A stretch of DNA of 64,000 nt from JANRLF01 sp033762815 (GTDB taxonomy: Bacteria > Bacteroidota > Bacteroidia > Chitinophagales > CAIOSU01): the NCBI GenBank assembly GCA_033762815.1, contig JANRLF010000010.1, forward strand, positions 82,862 to 146,861, read 5' to 3'. The notes below the pieces were generated by a model, which saw only the letters and a program-made list of their open reading frames with translations, made no database searches and was not told the DNA's origin. Position numbers and translations under genes: made by a program. This document shows, in pieces, positions 51,987 through 60,359 of the stretch. The first letter of the stretch is position 1; each line of letters starts with the position of its first letter.

Positions 51987-52106
51987 TTGAAAACTACGAA
52001 GTATTTTGAAGAACTCCACAATGCTTTTATGGACGAACTTACATTATCTGCCAAGCTGCTTGGCAAATTTTACACCACTCTGTTGATATCGAACTGCTCC
52101 AAGTAA
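51987..52106 (+). CDS. Possible 39-residue small protein or gene remnant
   Basis: A frame starting at TTG 51987 encodes KTTKYFEELHNAF followed by MDELTLSAKLLGKFY and ends at 52106, overlapping the 3' end of the converging E2 gene by 37 bases. The in-frame stop at 51975 excludes a longer start. The first ~28 residues look like a real, amphipathic helical protein, and a TATCTTTG box lies 15 bases upstream. There is no ATG except the internal one at 52029 and no family is recognised; it may be a truncated gene or a small RNA instead. Confidence 0.3.
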   Translation: MKTTKYFEELHNAFMDELTLSAKLLGKFYTTLLISNCSK

Positions 52107-53419
52107 TCCGCGATGCGGCGCAGAAACGAACCACCCAATGCCCCATCTACTATGCGATGGTCATAAGACAAGGAAAGGAACATCATATGGCGGATGCCAA
52201 TGGTATCACCAGTAGGGGTTTCAATCACCACCGGTTTCTTTTTGATGACCCCGGTAGCCAAAATAGCTACTTGTGGTTGGTTGATAATAGGCGTGCCCAT
52301 TACATTGCCAAAGGTGCCAACATTGGAAATAGTGAAGGTGCCGCCCTGCGTATCTTCTGGCTTCAATTTATTGTTGCGGGCACGGTTGGCCAAATCGTTC
52401 ACTTGTTTGGTTAGGCCTATCAAATTAAATTGGTCGGCAGCCTTTATGACAGGTACAATCAAATTGCCAGAAGGTAATGCGGTAGCCATACCAATGTTTA
52501 AATCCTTTCTGATGATGATTCTCTCACCATCCAGGGAAGAATTGACCAAAGGGAAGTCTTTTAACGCGCGCACTACGGCTTCTACAAAAATGGGGGTGAA
52601 GGTTATTTTTTCGCCATCACGTTTCAGCACAGTATCTTTCACCTTCTCGCGCCACATTACCATATTAGTTACATCAGCCTCCACGAAAGAAGTAACGTGC
52701 GGTGATGTATGCTTTGACATTACCATGTGCTGGGCAATCAACTTGCGCATACGGTCCATTTCCACAATCTCGACATTGCCGCTTACTGATATGCTAGGCT
52801 TGGCTACCGGGGTTTCTGCAACTGGTTGGGCTTTTTGCACTTGTTGTACTGGTTCTTCAGCCTTCCCGGTTGGTAGATTCAAAGGCACTTCTTGCGAAGC
52901 TGGTGCTTTCCTGTTTTCAAGGTAGGCCATCATGTCGCCTTTTGTCACGCGGTTATCTTTGCCAGTGCCCGGTATGCGCTCCAGTTCTGCCATTGATATT
53001 TGCTCGCTACGGGCAATATTCAAAACCAGTGGGGAATAAAATCTTCCACTATCGCCGTTTTTGTTGCCCTCCGCTACCTGTATGCTTTCAGCTACTTTAC
53101 TTACGGCGGTGGCACTTGCAGCAGCAGTTACTTTTTCTTCTTTGGCAGGAGCAGCAACTATGGGGGCTTCATCAGCACCTCCTGTATTGATTAACGCAAT
53201 CGCTTTGCCCACCGGTACCACTTCACCTTCAGCAAACAATATCTTGCTCAGCACGCCTCCTTGTGGGGCAGGTACTTCCGAATCAACTTTATCGGTAGCT
53301 ATTTCTAGCACCGATTCATCGGTAGCAATAGCATCACCTTCCTTTTTCAGCCATTTCAAAATAGTGGCTTCCATAATACTCTCGCCCATTTTGGGCATAA
53401 TCAGTTCAACGGTAGGCAT
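52070..53419 (-). CDS. 2-oxo acid dehydrogenase E2 component (dihydrolipoamide acyltransferase)
   Basis: 449 residues. Lipoyl domain at residues 1-77 with lipoyl-lysine in EIATDKVDSE (Lys44); a linker; an E3/E1-binding domain near residues 130-168 (SPLVLNIARSEQISMAELER, GTGKDNRVTKGD); a Pro/Ala/Val-rich linker; and the catalytic domain from ~215 ending with the active-site SYDHRIVDGALGG. The KMGESIMEATILKW start resembles branched-chain or 2-oxoglutarate E2 proteins more than pyruvate E2, but the acyl substrate cannot be settled. E1 and E3 genes are not in the window. Own -7 box at 53435. Confidence 0.92.
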   Translation of the reverse strand: MPTVELIMPKMGESIMEATILKWLKKEGDAIATDESVLEIATDKVDSEVPAPQGGVLSKILFAEGEVVPVGKAIALINTGGADEAPIVAAPAKEEKVTAAASATAVSKVAESIQVAEGNKNGDSGRFYSPLVLNIARSEQISMAELERIPGTGKDNRVTKGDMMAYLENRKAPASQEVPLNLPTGKAEEPVQQVQKAQPVAETPVAKPSISVSGNVEIVEMDRMRKLIAQHMVMSKHTSPHVTSFVEADVTNMVMWREKVKDTVLKRDGEKITFTPIFVEAVVRALKDFPLVNSSLDGERIIIRKDLNIGMATALPSGNLIVPVIKAADQFNLIGLTKQVNDLANRARNNKLKPEDTQGGTFTISNVGTFGNVMGTPIINQPQVAILATGVIKKKPVVIETPTGDTIGIRHMMFLSLSYDHRIVDGALGGSFLRRIADYLEQFDINRVV

Positions 53420-53434
53420 GCTTTCGGTTTATAT

Positions 53435-53442
53435 CCAAAATT
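53435..53442 (-). promoter_or_regulatory. Promoter -7 box of the E2 gene
   Basis: TAATTTTG on the minus strand with TTG 20 bases upstream (53463-53465); 15 bases before the ATG and only 16 bases from the cinA stop. Confidence 0.6.
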
Positions 53443-53457
53443 AGTGAATTTGCCCCT

Positions 53458-54705
53458 TTATGCAATTAACCCCAACAAATACTTGCGCATCATTTCTATG
53501 GAGTTAATAGTAGTAAGGGTCATGTGGCGGGCTCTTTCTGACCCGAAATTGTACTTCTTCGCCACTATTCTGTCAGGGCTGCCCACTGCAATCCATACGG
53601 TGCCCACAGGGTTTTCTTCATCGCCACCGTCAGGCCCTGCATAGCCGGTGGTAGCAATAGCATAATCGGCTTTAAACAACTTACACACTCCTTTCAGCAT
53701 TTCACACGCCACTGCTTCGCTCACCACGCCTTTCTCCTTAATGAAGTCTGCGGGAATACCCAACACTTGGGTTTTCATATCTTCGGAATAAGCCACTACC
53801 GATCCATTAAAGTATTTAGAACTGCCCGGATGCGAGGTAATACGGCTAGCCACGTATCCACCACTGCAGCTTTCAGCGGTGGTGATAAAGGCATTTCTTT
53901 CTGATAACAAATTGCCCAAAGCCCCCTCAAGGGTAGCCCCATCAAAACCATAAATGTGCTTATCTATTGCCGCCTTGATTTTTCCAACCTGCCGCTGCAT
54001 TTCTTCTTGAAGTGCCTGTTCATAATTACCTGTGGCGGTGAGGCGCAGCTTCACCATACCAGTCTCCGGTAAAAAAGCCAGCTTGAAATTGGGGGGCAAC
54101 TCGTTTTCGAAATTGCCCAGTTTCTCATCGATATAGGATTCACCAATGCCAGCCGTATGTATATGGGCATGCAATATGGTGGGCAAGGAAAAATACTGTT
54201 TTACCCTTGGCAGCACCTGTTCTTCCATCAGGCCTTTCATTTCATTAGGCACCCCCGGCATGGAGACCAATACCTGCCCTTTATCCTCAAACCACATGCC
54301 CCAAGCGGTGCCCCTATTGTTGCGCAAAGGCGTACAAGCAGTTGGCATTAAGGCTTGGTTGCGGTGAGCCGGTAGCATGGGAATGCCCCTTTTGCTGAAA
54401 AAAGCCTCCAGCAAGCCCAAAATCTCTTGATTGGGTACCAATTCGCAATGGAAATATTGGGCCAAAGTCACTTTAGTAACGTCATCGCGGGTAGGGCCAA
54501 GTCCGCCGGTCATCAATATCAAATCGCCTTTGGTACGTGCCCGCTCAATAGCATCAACAATATGGGCACTTTGGTCGGAAACGGAAAGGATTTCAATAAC
54601 CCTAACCCCCAATTTTGCCAATTCCTGCCCCATGTAAGCCGAATTGGTATCTACCGTTTGGCCATACAATATTTCATCACCAATGGTAATAATCACTGCG
54701 TTCAT
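53458..54705 (-). CDS. cinA: CinA-family nicotinamide-nucleotide amidohydrolase
   Basis: 415 residues. N-terminal MoCF-type domain (ITIGDEILYGQTVDTNSAYM, LILMTGGLGPTRDDVTK, PGVPNEMKG) and C-terminal CinA deamidase domain (TTAESCSGGYVASRIT with the catalytic Ser, YAIATTGYAGPDGGDEENPVG). In other bacteria it recycles NMN to nicotinate mononucleotide and may hydrolyse ADP-ribose. Full length. Transcribed on the same strand as the E2 gene, 38 bases upstream of it. Confidence 0.95.
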   Translation of the reverse strand: MNAVIITIGDEILYGQTVDTNSAYMGQELAKLGVRVIEILSVSDQSAHIVDAIERARTKGDLILMTGGLGPTRDDVTKVTLAQYFHCELVPNQEILGLLEAFFSKRGIPMLPAHRNQALMPTACTPLRNNRGTAWGMWFEDKGQVLVSMPGVPNEMKGLMEEQVLPRVKQYFSLPTILHAHIHTAGIGESYIDEKLGNFENELPPNFKLAFLPETGMVKLRLTATGNYEQALQEEMQRQVGKIKAAIDKHIYGFDGATLEGALGNLLSERNAFITTAESCSGGYVASRITSHPGSSKYFNGSVVAYSEDMKTQVLGIPADFIKEKGVVSEAVACEMLKGVCKLFKADYAIATTGYAGPDGGDEENPVGTVWIAVGSPDRIVAKKYNFGSERARHMTLTTINSIEMMRKYLLGLIA

Positions 54706-54813
54706 ACGCTACCAAATTTTGTTCTCAAATTAAGGCTAATGCCGTGAACCGAAAAATAGGTAAACACCAAAGCAAGAAAAAAGTTAGTGCAAAGGATGAG
54801 CACCAACTACAAC

Positions 54814-54848
54814 AAAAAAGCCCTTAGAAAGATAATTTCCAAGGGCTT
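54814..54848 (-). terminator. tRNA-Lys terminator
   Basis: On the minus strand AAGCCCTT ... AAGGGCTT (outer 8-bp stem) with an inner partly paired GGAAA/TTTCT, followed by TTTTGTTG. It lies 11 bases after the tRNA 3' end. Confidence 0.75.
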
Positions 54849-54859
54849 AGTTGAGCTTG

Positions 54860-54932
54860 TGAACCCGCTGGGACTCGAACCCAGGACCCATACATTAAAA
54901 GTGTATTGCTCTACCAACTGAGCTACGGATTC
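54860..54932 (-). tRNA. tRNA-Lys (TTT)
   Basis: Full cloverleaf: acceptor GAATCCG/CGGGTTC, D-arm GCTCAGTTGGTAGAGC, anticodon stem ATACA/TGTAT with loop CTTTTAA (anticodon TTT), T-arm CTGGGTTCGAGTCCCAG. Discriminator A at 54860; CCA not encoded. Confidence 0.96.
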
Positions 54933-54964
54933 AATAAAAAAGGCTGCTTTTTTCAAAAGCCCTG

Positions 54965-54995
54965 CAAATATAGTGCGTTGGCAGGCTTTCGCAAA
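54965..54995 (-). promoter_or_regulatory. tRNA-Lys promoter
   Basis: TATATTTG (54965-54972) with TTTG exactly 19 bases upstream (54992-54995) on the minus strand. This is the best match to the Bacteroidota primary-sigma consensus in the window. Confidence 0.8.
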
Positions 54996-55050
54996 ATAAA
55001 AATGCAGATTTGGGGAAAGTTTTCTGCTCAGGCGAGAAAACTCAAATTGC

Positions 55051-55539
55051 TTACTTCAGTATCAAGCCGTCGGCTTCAAACACCATCTTGATTTCCGGCT
55101 CGGTGATGGCCATAATTTCTTCCTTGCTCTTGCCCGCATCTTCGGCATAATGGCGCAGCATTTCTACCGATGTGGTATCGGTCCAGGCCTTGCCCTGCAT
55201 CACCACCGTACGGCCGGCACTTTCCAAGGGCACAAAGAAACCATAATCCTTAAAGGTAACGCGCATTTGCTCGCCATTGCCCAAGTCCACCATCATCCAA
55301 CAGCCCTTCTTTTGGCAGCACGATAATATTTTGGCTTCCACTTTGCCTTGAAACTTGCCGTCCTTCTTCACCTTTTCCACCAGTTGGCTTACGGATATGG
55401 CACCCTTGGCATCAATTTTCTTGCCGCGCTTAAGTGTGGTATCGGCCATTTCAAAGGTATCTGTATGGGCAAACCCGCTATTTACACTGGTAGCCGCAAT
55501 AACACCGGTCAAAAAGAAAGCAAGTATCAGTTGGGTCAT
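55051..55539 (-). CDS. DUF4920 exported protein
   Basis: 162 residues with a signal peptide to about residue 25 (SGFAH). The DUF4920 core is visible: ISVSQLVEKVKKDGKFQGKV, then the cysteine cluster SCCQKKGCWMMVDLGNG, MRVTFKDYGFFVPL and VVMQGKAWTDTTS. The cysteines suggest metal or redox binding. Function unknown. It starts 12 bases before the stop of the reductase gene upstream on the same strand and may be co-transcribed with it. Confidence 0.9.
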   Translation of the reverse strand: MTQLILAFFLTGVIAATSVNSGFAHTDTFEMADTTLKRGKKIDAKGAISVSQLVEKVKKDGKFQGKVEAKILSCCQKKGCWMMVDLGNGEQMRVTFKDYGFFVPLESAGRTVVMQGKAWTDTTSVEMLRHYAEDAGKSKEEIMAITEPEIKMVFEADGLILK

Positions 55540-55551
55540 TGTTTAGTTGTT

Positions 55552-56790
55552 TTAATCTATTAGCAAATTTACGTAAAAGGATGGTTTCTTCAACCTGGCC
55601 CGCATGTCCAAGTCTTCGAACATACAGCTAATGGTTTCTTGCAGGGTTTTGTTCCTTAAAGCTTTATTTACCACCAAATTAAACAGCCAGGGTACCTGTA
55701 CCAACTGCTGCATACGGCGGCTCAATGATAGCTCACTCCACAGTTTGTTGTAAACCGCCTTATCGTAGTGGAGCATGTGGGCTGCATCGAAACGGTTGGC
55801 ATCCAAACATTGGGCTGCTTGCTGGGCGGCCAATACGCCGCTCACCATGGCATTGCCGATGCCCTCGCCCGTAAATGGGTCTATCAACGAGGCGGCATCG
55901 CCCAGCAACAGATAATGGTCGCCACTGATGCGGCGTTTTTTCGAGCCCAAGGGCAGGCCAAAACCTTTTATCGGCCCTTCCAAAGTAGCCTGTTGAAAGC
56001 GCTCTTTCAATATTGGGTGAGAAGCTATTAACTGGGGCAACATGGCGCTAAGGTTCAGCTTTTTTTTGGCCACAAAATCGCTGCGCATTCCTAAGCCTAC
56101 ATTGGCGGCACCATTGGGCAAGGGGAATATCCAAAAATAGCCGGGCAGCAAATCCTTGATAAAATGTAGCTCGATGAAATTTTGCGCATCCCGCCCCTGC
56201 ACGCCCGTATAATATGCCCTGATGCCCGCACAGTAATGAGCCCGCTCCATGTTTATACCGCCTATCTGCCGGGCAAACTGCGATTGGGCACCATCAGCAG
56301 CCAATACCAAGCGGGCATTAATAACCGTGTTGCCGTCTTTGCTGCTTAGGCGATAGCCCTCTCCCACTCTTTCAAATTGCTCAATGGCGGTATTACCCAG
56401 CCATTGCACTTGTGGGTATTTCAGCGCCTCTTGTAACAAAAAATGGTCAAAATCCATGCGCTTACTGATATAGCCCGGGGGCATGGCTTGGGTATCGATT
56501 TGCCGCTTGAAAGGCACCCGCAACACCTTACCATTGGGTGCCACGAAGTTGACGCCCCAGGACCCTACTTGGGGCACGTCACCGTGTAGGCGTTGCAATA
56601 CCCCCCCGTCCAGTTTGCGTAGGGTTTCCACCACCTTGCCGCTAAGGGCATCGCCGCAAATCTTATCCCTCGGAAACACAGCCTTATCCACTAACAGGCA
56701 ACCATAGCCCAGCTTGGCCAGTTGTATGGCAGCCGTGGCTCCGCCTGGCCCCGCCCCTATAATGCAGATATCGGTTTGCAAAATCGCCAT
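55552..56790 (-). CDS. FAD-dependent geranylgeranyl-reductase-like oxidoreductase
   Basis: 412 residues. The FAD-binding start is DICIIGAGPGGATAAIQLAK with GxGxxG, then VDKAVFPRDKICGDALSG, the substrate-side hallmark of the geranylgeranyl reductase family. A second FAD motif LLLGDAASLIDPFTGEGIGNAM is near residue 285. Members reduce isoprenoid double bonds or hydroxylate quinone-like and natural-product substrates. The substrate here is unknown; no pigment or quinone genes are next to it. Full length with a plausible ATG and own -7 box. Confidence 0.9.
   Translation of the reverse strand: MAILQTDICIIGAGPGGATAAIQLAKLGYGCLLVDKAVFPRDKICGDALSGKVVETLRKLDGGVLQRLHGDVPQVGSWGVNFVAPNGKVLRVPFKRQIDTQAMPPGYISKRMDFDHFLLQEALKYPQVQWLGNTAIEQFERVGEGYRLSSKDGNTVINARLVLAADGAQSQFARQIGGINMERAHYCAGIRAYYTGVQGRDAQNFIELHFIKDLLPGYFWIFPLPNGAANVGLGMRSDFVAKKKLNLSAMLPQLIASHPILKERFQQATLEGPIKGFGLPLGSKKRRISGDHYLLLGDAASLIDPFTGEGIGNAMVSGVLAAQQAAQCLDANRFDAAHMLHYDKAVYNKLWSELSLSRRMQQLVQVPWLFNLVVNKALRNKTLQETISCMFEDLDMRARLKKPSFYVNLLID
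55564..55571 (-). promoter_or_regulatory. Possible -7 box for the DUF4920 gene
   Basis: TAAATTTG on the minus strand within the last codons of the upstream reductase gene, 24 bases before the DUF4920 ATG. Confidence 0.45.
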
Positions 56791-56797
56791 CTAGCCA

Positions 56798-56805
56798 CAA
56801 ACCTA
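56798..56805 (-). promoter_or_regulatory. Promoter -7 box of the reductase gene
   Basis: TAGGTTTG on the minus strand, 7 bases before the ATG, so the transcript would be leaderless or nearly so. The rest of the gap up to 56954 shows nothing further. Confidence 0.45.
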
Positions 56806-56954
56806 AAATAAAAATGTGGGAGAGATAGGGAATTGTTTAATGGCTGAATTGGCAATACAGCTTTCATAGGGTTGAGTGTATTCTTCCACTCATAGGTCAA
56901 AGTCTAGCACACGAAGCGTCAACTAGGTGCGAGTAAGCGCAAACTGGCATCTTG

Positions 56955-57296
56955 CTAATGCCAGTAGGTGCCCACCAAACCCAAAACACTGCCCAACCAT
57001 AGGCCAACCAGCAGTACTAGCAGGCTAAGAATGTTGGCCAACACTTTGCGCCAGCCTCCCGCTTGTCGCATAAAATCCATAAGGTGGTAAAACACCCCGC
57101 CCATAGCACCTGCATAAGGCAAAACTATCAAAGGCCGGATATACCAATACGCCGGCCATTCCGGATCAAAGTCACCATCCATCCAATTCACTATCAGAAA
57201 AATAGAGATAAGTACCAGCCCAATAGCAGCGCCTACCAGCATTTGTCGGGCCAAGATGAGGGAATAATGTGTGTTACGAGCTTCAAGTTGTGTCAT
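56955..57296 (-). CDS. Small conserved membrane protein of unknown function
   Basis: 113 residues with three predicted membrane helices (residues ~17-38, ~53-72 and ~86-108). GDFDPEWPAYWYIRPLIVLP and GGVFYHLMDFMRQAGGWRKVLANILS are motifs I recognise from a widespread Bacteroidota family of small membrane proteins; some are labelled potassium transporters in databases without support. No function can be given. Stands alone, with no gene on the plus or minus strand until 57874. Confidence 0.75.
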   Translation of the reverse strand: MTQLEARNTHYSLILARQMLVGAAIGLVLISIFLIVNWMDGDFDPEWPAYWYIRPLIVLPYAGAMGGVFYHLMDFMRQAGGWRKVLANILSLLVLLVGLWLGSVLGLVGTYWH

Positions 57297-57634
57297 AGCA
57301 TAGCAGTTTAAAGACCTTTCAAAATATTATTATATGCATACAAATAGTATGAGCATTAGAGAAATGAATCGACTATATATCTCATAGCACTTTGAGATAC
57401 AAAGTAACTAAAAAAAATTGATTCTCATAAATCCATACTCCAAAACATACTTCACACGACTGCTCGAAGTTTAGCCCAACGGCTTCGACTATTTATTTTT
57501 TCCAAAACACTTGCAACAGTAGCACTAAATACCTACCATTATATAAAACGCAGCTAAAAACACCGCAAAAAACACAAAAAACACACCTTTTTCGCACAAG
57601 AGATTGGATATCAAGCAACTAATAGAAACTGAAA
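57297..57634. other. Intergenic region with leader of the second 11-bp array
   Basis: 338 bases without a gene. It holds a hairpin TATCTCA / TGAGATA at 57378-57399 and, from CAAAAAACACAC at 57575, a 60-base leader resembling that of locus 1 (shared CACAA and ATTG steps and a closing AGAA-TGAA just before the array). Confidence 0.6.
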
Positions 57635-57733
57635 TACCACTGAAGCACCACTGAAGCACCACCGAAGCATCACTGAAGCACCACTGAGATACCACTGAAG
57701 TACCACCGAAGTACCACTGAAATACCACCGAAA
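57635..57733. repeat. Array of nine 11-bp tandem units (locus 2)
   Basis: Nine contiguous 11-base units, TACCACTGAAG-like, with variation at the first base (T/C), the sixth-seventh (CT or CC) and the last (G/A). Same unit length, same number of units, same orientation to the leader and same spacing as locus 1 at 31302-31400. Bases 57734-57873 hold nothing recognisable except TATCTTTC, a near -7 box, about 100 bases before the next gene. Confidence 0.88.
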
Positions 57734-57873
57734 CTGATGAGAGTTGAAAAATGCTTTACCTCTTAAAAAGTTATCTTTCCTTTAGGATAGGAACAAAAGA
57801 ATGGGAAATGGCCTGATATTTTATGTGTATCCCTAGGCCCAACATATTAACAAGAAAAATAAAAATTCTTGCT

Positions 57874-58485
57874 ATGCGAAAGATTACGATTTTAGAGCAC
57901 ATGAGTCTGGACGGGGTTATTCAAGCACCGGGCGGTCCGGAGGAGGACCTGGACGGTGGCTTTGAGTACGGCGGCTGGAGCGCGCCCTTTGCCGAAGCTG
58001 CCATAGGCAACAAAGTGCTGGAAATACATGCACAACCATTTGACCTGCTGCTGGGGCGGCGTACCTACGATATATGGGCCGCTTACTGGCCCTTTGCGAA
58101 GGGCAACATTGGCGACGGCATCAATAAAGCGACGAAGTACGTGGCTACCCACCGACCAGATAGCCTAGCATGGGGGCCAGTGGCTTGGATAGGTGCCGAT
58201 ATGGTGGAAGGCATCAGCAAAATAAAGGAGGGCGATGGGCTGCCCTTGCTGGTATGGGGCAGTTCAGCCCTAACGCCGGTGCTGTTGGAACATGGGTTGG
58301 CTGACGAGGTGATACTGTTCATATACCCTATTCTGCTAGGTAAGGGCAAAAGGATGAGCTCTGAAGGCTACAGCCCTAGGGAACTTACGCTGCTCAGCTC
58401 GCAGATGACACCCTCCGGTGTGGCCATCAACACCTATCGGCCAGCAGGCAGGGTACGCACTGGGTCGTATGCAGGAAATGACTAG
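57874..58485 (+). CDS. RibD C-terminal/dihydrofolate-reductase-like family protein
   Basis: 203 residues from the ATG at 57874; the longer frame from 57823 lacks a sensible N-terminus. It starts RKITILEHMSLDGVIQAPGG, followed by LLLGRRTYDIWAAYWP, KYVATHRPDSLAWGPVAW, LLVWGSSALTPVLLEHGLADE and ILLGKGKRM. This is the pattern of YwjB/YyaP-type proteins with a reductase fold related to RibD and DHFR. The substrate is unknown. Monocistronic. Confidence 0.88.
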   Translation: MRKITILEHMSLDGVIQAPGGPEEDLDGGFEYGGWSAPFAEAAIGNKVLEIHAQPFDLLLGRRTYDIWAAYWPFAKGNIGDGINKATKYVATHRPDSLAWGPVAWIGADMVEGISKIKEGDGLPLLVWGSSALTPVLLEHGLADEVILFIYPILLGKGKRMSSEGYSPRELTLLSSQMTPSGVAINTYRPAGRVRTGSYAGND

Positions 58486-58552
58486 GAATCAGAATAGTGA
58501 CTAGGCAGCAAATACTTCCTTACAAAGTTTAACTGCTATAGGATATCGCAGA

Positions 58553-59389
58553 TTAATTCTTGTTGCGGGAATAATCGATACCCAAAGACCTTACGGTTTC
58601 CAGGTTCAGTTCCTTGCCTAGGGGCAACTTTTTATCAGTTTGGTATTGTACCAATGCTTGAATGGTTTTTGCGCCCATCACGCCATCGGCTGGGCCGGCA
58701 TCATAACCTTTGGCATTCAATGCCTGTTGTACTTTCTTAATCAGGTCAGGGCCACATTGGTCGTCGCACAATATTTCTTTCCATTCCGTGTAGCCGCCTT
58801 TTTTGCTCACAACCCTTTTCATTACTGTTTTATAGGTAGCAGGTACTTCATACTCTTCTACCCTAGCAGGGCTCTTTAATATTTTGCGGGTGCTGATTTT
58901 TATTTCGGCGGGCACATTGATTTCGCGGGTATATGACGGTGTGTCCAGCACCCTTCTGCTGTAAGTGGTGTACTTAGCGGGCACTTCAACCAAGCAAACC
59001 ACTTTACAATCTGCCGGGTTGTCGGACAAGCAGTTAGGGTCGCGCTTTCCAGTAACCCATTTGGTTGTCGGTGGAGCCACCATTACTGTTTCAATAACGG
59101 TAGTATATGATTCTGGCACCACTTCTAATTTCTTTTGTGCAGGGGTAACGATAATGGTATCGTACACATACTCATAGATGGCAGGAATCTGTATTTTCTT
59201 TTTATAGCTTGGACGGTCAATTTCAGTTACCTCTTTGTAGTCGTATTCATTGGGCACGTACATTTGCGAGTAGCATTTGCCCACCTCGGCATTGGGCGGA
59301 TAGTTGCCATCTTGGGCTTGGGCCATGAAACTTAGGGCCAGAATCATGATTACTGAAAACAACTTGCTATTCGATACTAATCCAGCCAT
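58553..59389 (-). CDS. Exported peptidoglycan-binding-domain protein with repeated strands
   Basis: 278 residues. Signal peptide ends FMAQAQ near residue 26. The middle (residues ~45-200) is a series of repeated ~20-residue units with P-x-Y and V-P-A-x-Y steps (IPAIYEYVYDT, VPESYTTVIET, VPAKYTTYSRR, TPSYTREINVPAE, VPATYKTVMKRV), probably an extended beta structure. The C-terminal ~60 residues form a peptidoglycan-binding_1 domain (LIKKVQQALNAKGYDAGPADGV, TIQALVQYQTD). Paired cysteines occur in CLSDNPADCKVVC and CDDQC. Likely a periplasmic envelope protein; exact role unknown. Confidence 0.85.
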   Translation of the reverse strand: MAGLVSNSKLFSVIMILALSFMAQAQDGNYPPNAEVGKCYSQMYVPNEYDYKEVTEIDRPSYKKKIQIPAIYEYVYDTIIVTPAQKKLEVVPESYTTVIETVMVAPPTTKWVTGKRDPNCLSDNPADCKVVCLVEVPAKYTTYSRRVLDTPSYTREINVPAEIKISTRKILKSPARVEEYEVPATYKTVMKRVVSKKGGYTEWKEILCDDQCGPDLIKKVQQALNAKGYDAGPADGVMGAKTIQALVQYQTDKKLPLGKELNLETVRSLGIDYSRNKN

Positions 59390-59525
59390 TGGGGATGTGG
59401 TTTACCAGTTTTTAATTTGCCGCCAAATTACAAATATCTTTTAATAATTTCCACGCCTTCGCCGCCTTACTTTCTACCTAAGGCTTGTTGAATGCCCTCA
59501 TAAACGGACATTGCGATCAAATGTT

Positions 59526-60311
59526 TCACTTTTTTGATTTTTTGAGCTTTATTTCCCTGTAATCAACCGGCAGGCCTTGGCGGTAAACAATTTTCTTTAT
59601 CGTATCTCCTTCGGGGGAAAGCACCGCTATAGGCCCTTCTTCCAAGTTGTTCACATAATCGCCCTGCTCCTTCATCTGCCCGTTGTCATGGTAATATATC
59701 CAGTGCCCTTCCTTATCGCCATTCTTCATGGTTCCTTGTCCCTCAATCTGCCCGTTTTCATAATAGCTCTTCAAGACGCCGTTCTCTAGATTCTCAGCAA
59801 ACTCGGCTTCCTCTTTCAACTTGCCACTTGGGTAGTAAAATTTCCACAAGCCGCTCATGGCCCCATTTACATACTGGCCTTCCTGTTTCAAAGTCTTGCC
59901 GTCATCAAACCATTCCTTATACGGTCCTTCGAATTTATTGCTGGCATAGTGCTCTTCCACTATCCTTATCCCATCCTTGTACACCAGGCGGCGGCCGTTC
60001 ACCATATCGTCTTTATACTCCTTTTCTTCTATTTTTTTGCCCGTTTTGGTAAATGCTATCAAGGTACCGTTCAGCTTGCCCGCCTTGTAGCTACGTTGTT
60101 CTTTCAGACTGCCGTCTTGGTAAAATTCCTTGTACTCGCCCTCACGCACCTCAGGATTGGGTTGGCTTACAAAGTATTCTTCTTTCAATTGCTTTTTCTC
60201 GGCATCGTACCAGGTTTGTACTTTTTGCGTTTTGCCAGGGGCATTCTTCCCTTTGTCGGTGCATGCCACTAGGGCAACCAACATCAAACAGCTATAAATT
60301 ACCTTTTTCAT
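59526..60311 (-). CDS. MORN-repeat lipoprotein
   Basis: 261 residues. Lipobox LVACT at residue ~16 marks it as a lipoprotein. The rest consists of MORN-type variants about 22 residues apart with the pattern GE.KEFY.DGSLKEQ..Y..GKLNG, for example GPYKEWFDDGKTLKQEGQY, GLWKFYYPSGKLKEEAEF and GHWIYYHDNGQMKEQGDY. Similar proteins are often labelled YwqK-like antitoxins, but there is no toxin partner here and a membrane-anchored surface role is more likely. Divergent from dapD. Confidence 0.9.
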   Translation of the reverse strand: MKKVIYSCLMLVALVACTDKGKNAPGKTQKVQTWYDAEKKQLKEEYFVSQPNPEVREGEYKEFYQDGSLKEQRSYKAGKLNGTLIAFTKTGKKIEEKEYKDDMVNGRRLVYKDGIRIVEEHYASNKFEGPYKEWFDDGKTLKQEGQYVNGAMSGLWKFYYPSGKLKEEAEFAENLENGVLKSYYENGQIEGQGTMKNGDKEGHWIYYHDNGQMKEQGDYVNNLEEGPIAVLSPEGDTIKKIVYRQGLPVDYREIKLKKSKK

Positions 60312-60359
60312 ACGCTTAAAAATTCGGACTTTTGTAGGCTTATTCAGCTTTTTATAAGG

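Noticed and set aside
52194..52925. 243-residue frame opposite the E2 gene
   Set aside because: Antisense shadow of a well-conserved gene with complete domains.
57525..57728. 67-residue minus-strand frame over array locus 2
   Set aside because: Same reason; the frame phase relative to the units differs from the frame at locus 1, so no conserved reading frame is supported.
59526..60311. Toxin-antitoxin system (YwqK-like antitoxin)
   Set aside because: Only MORN-type repeats on a lipoprotein; no toxin gene next to it.
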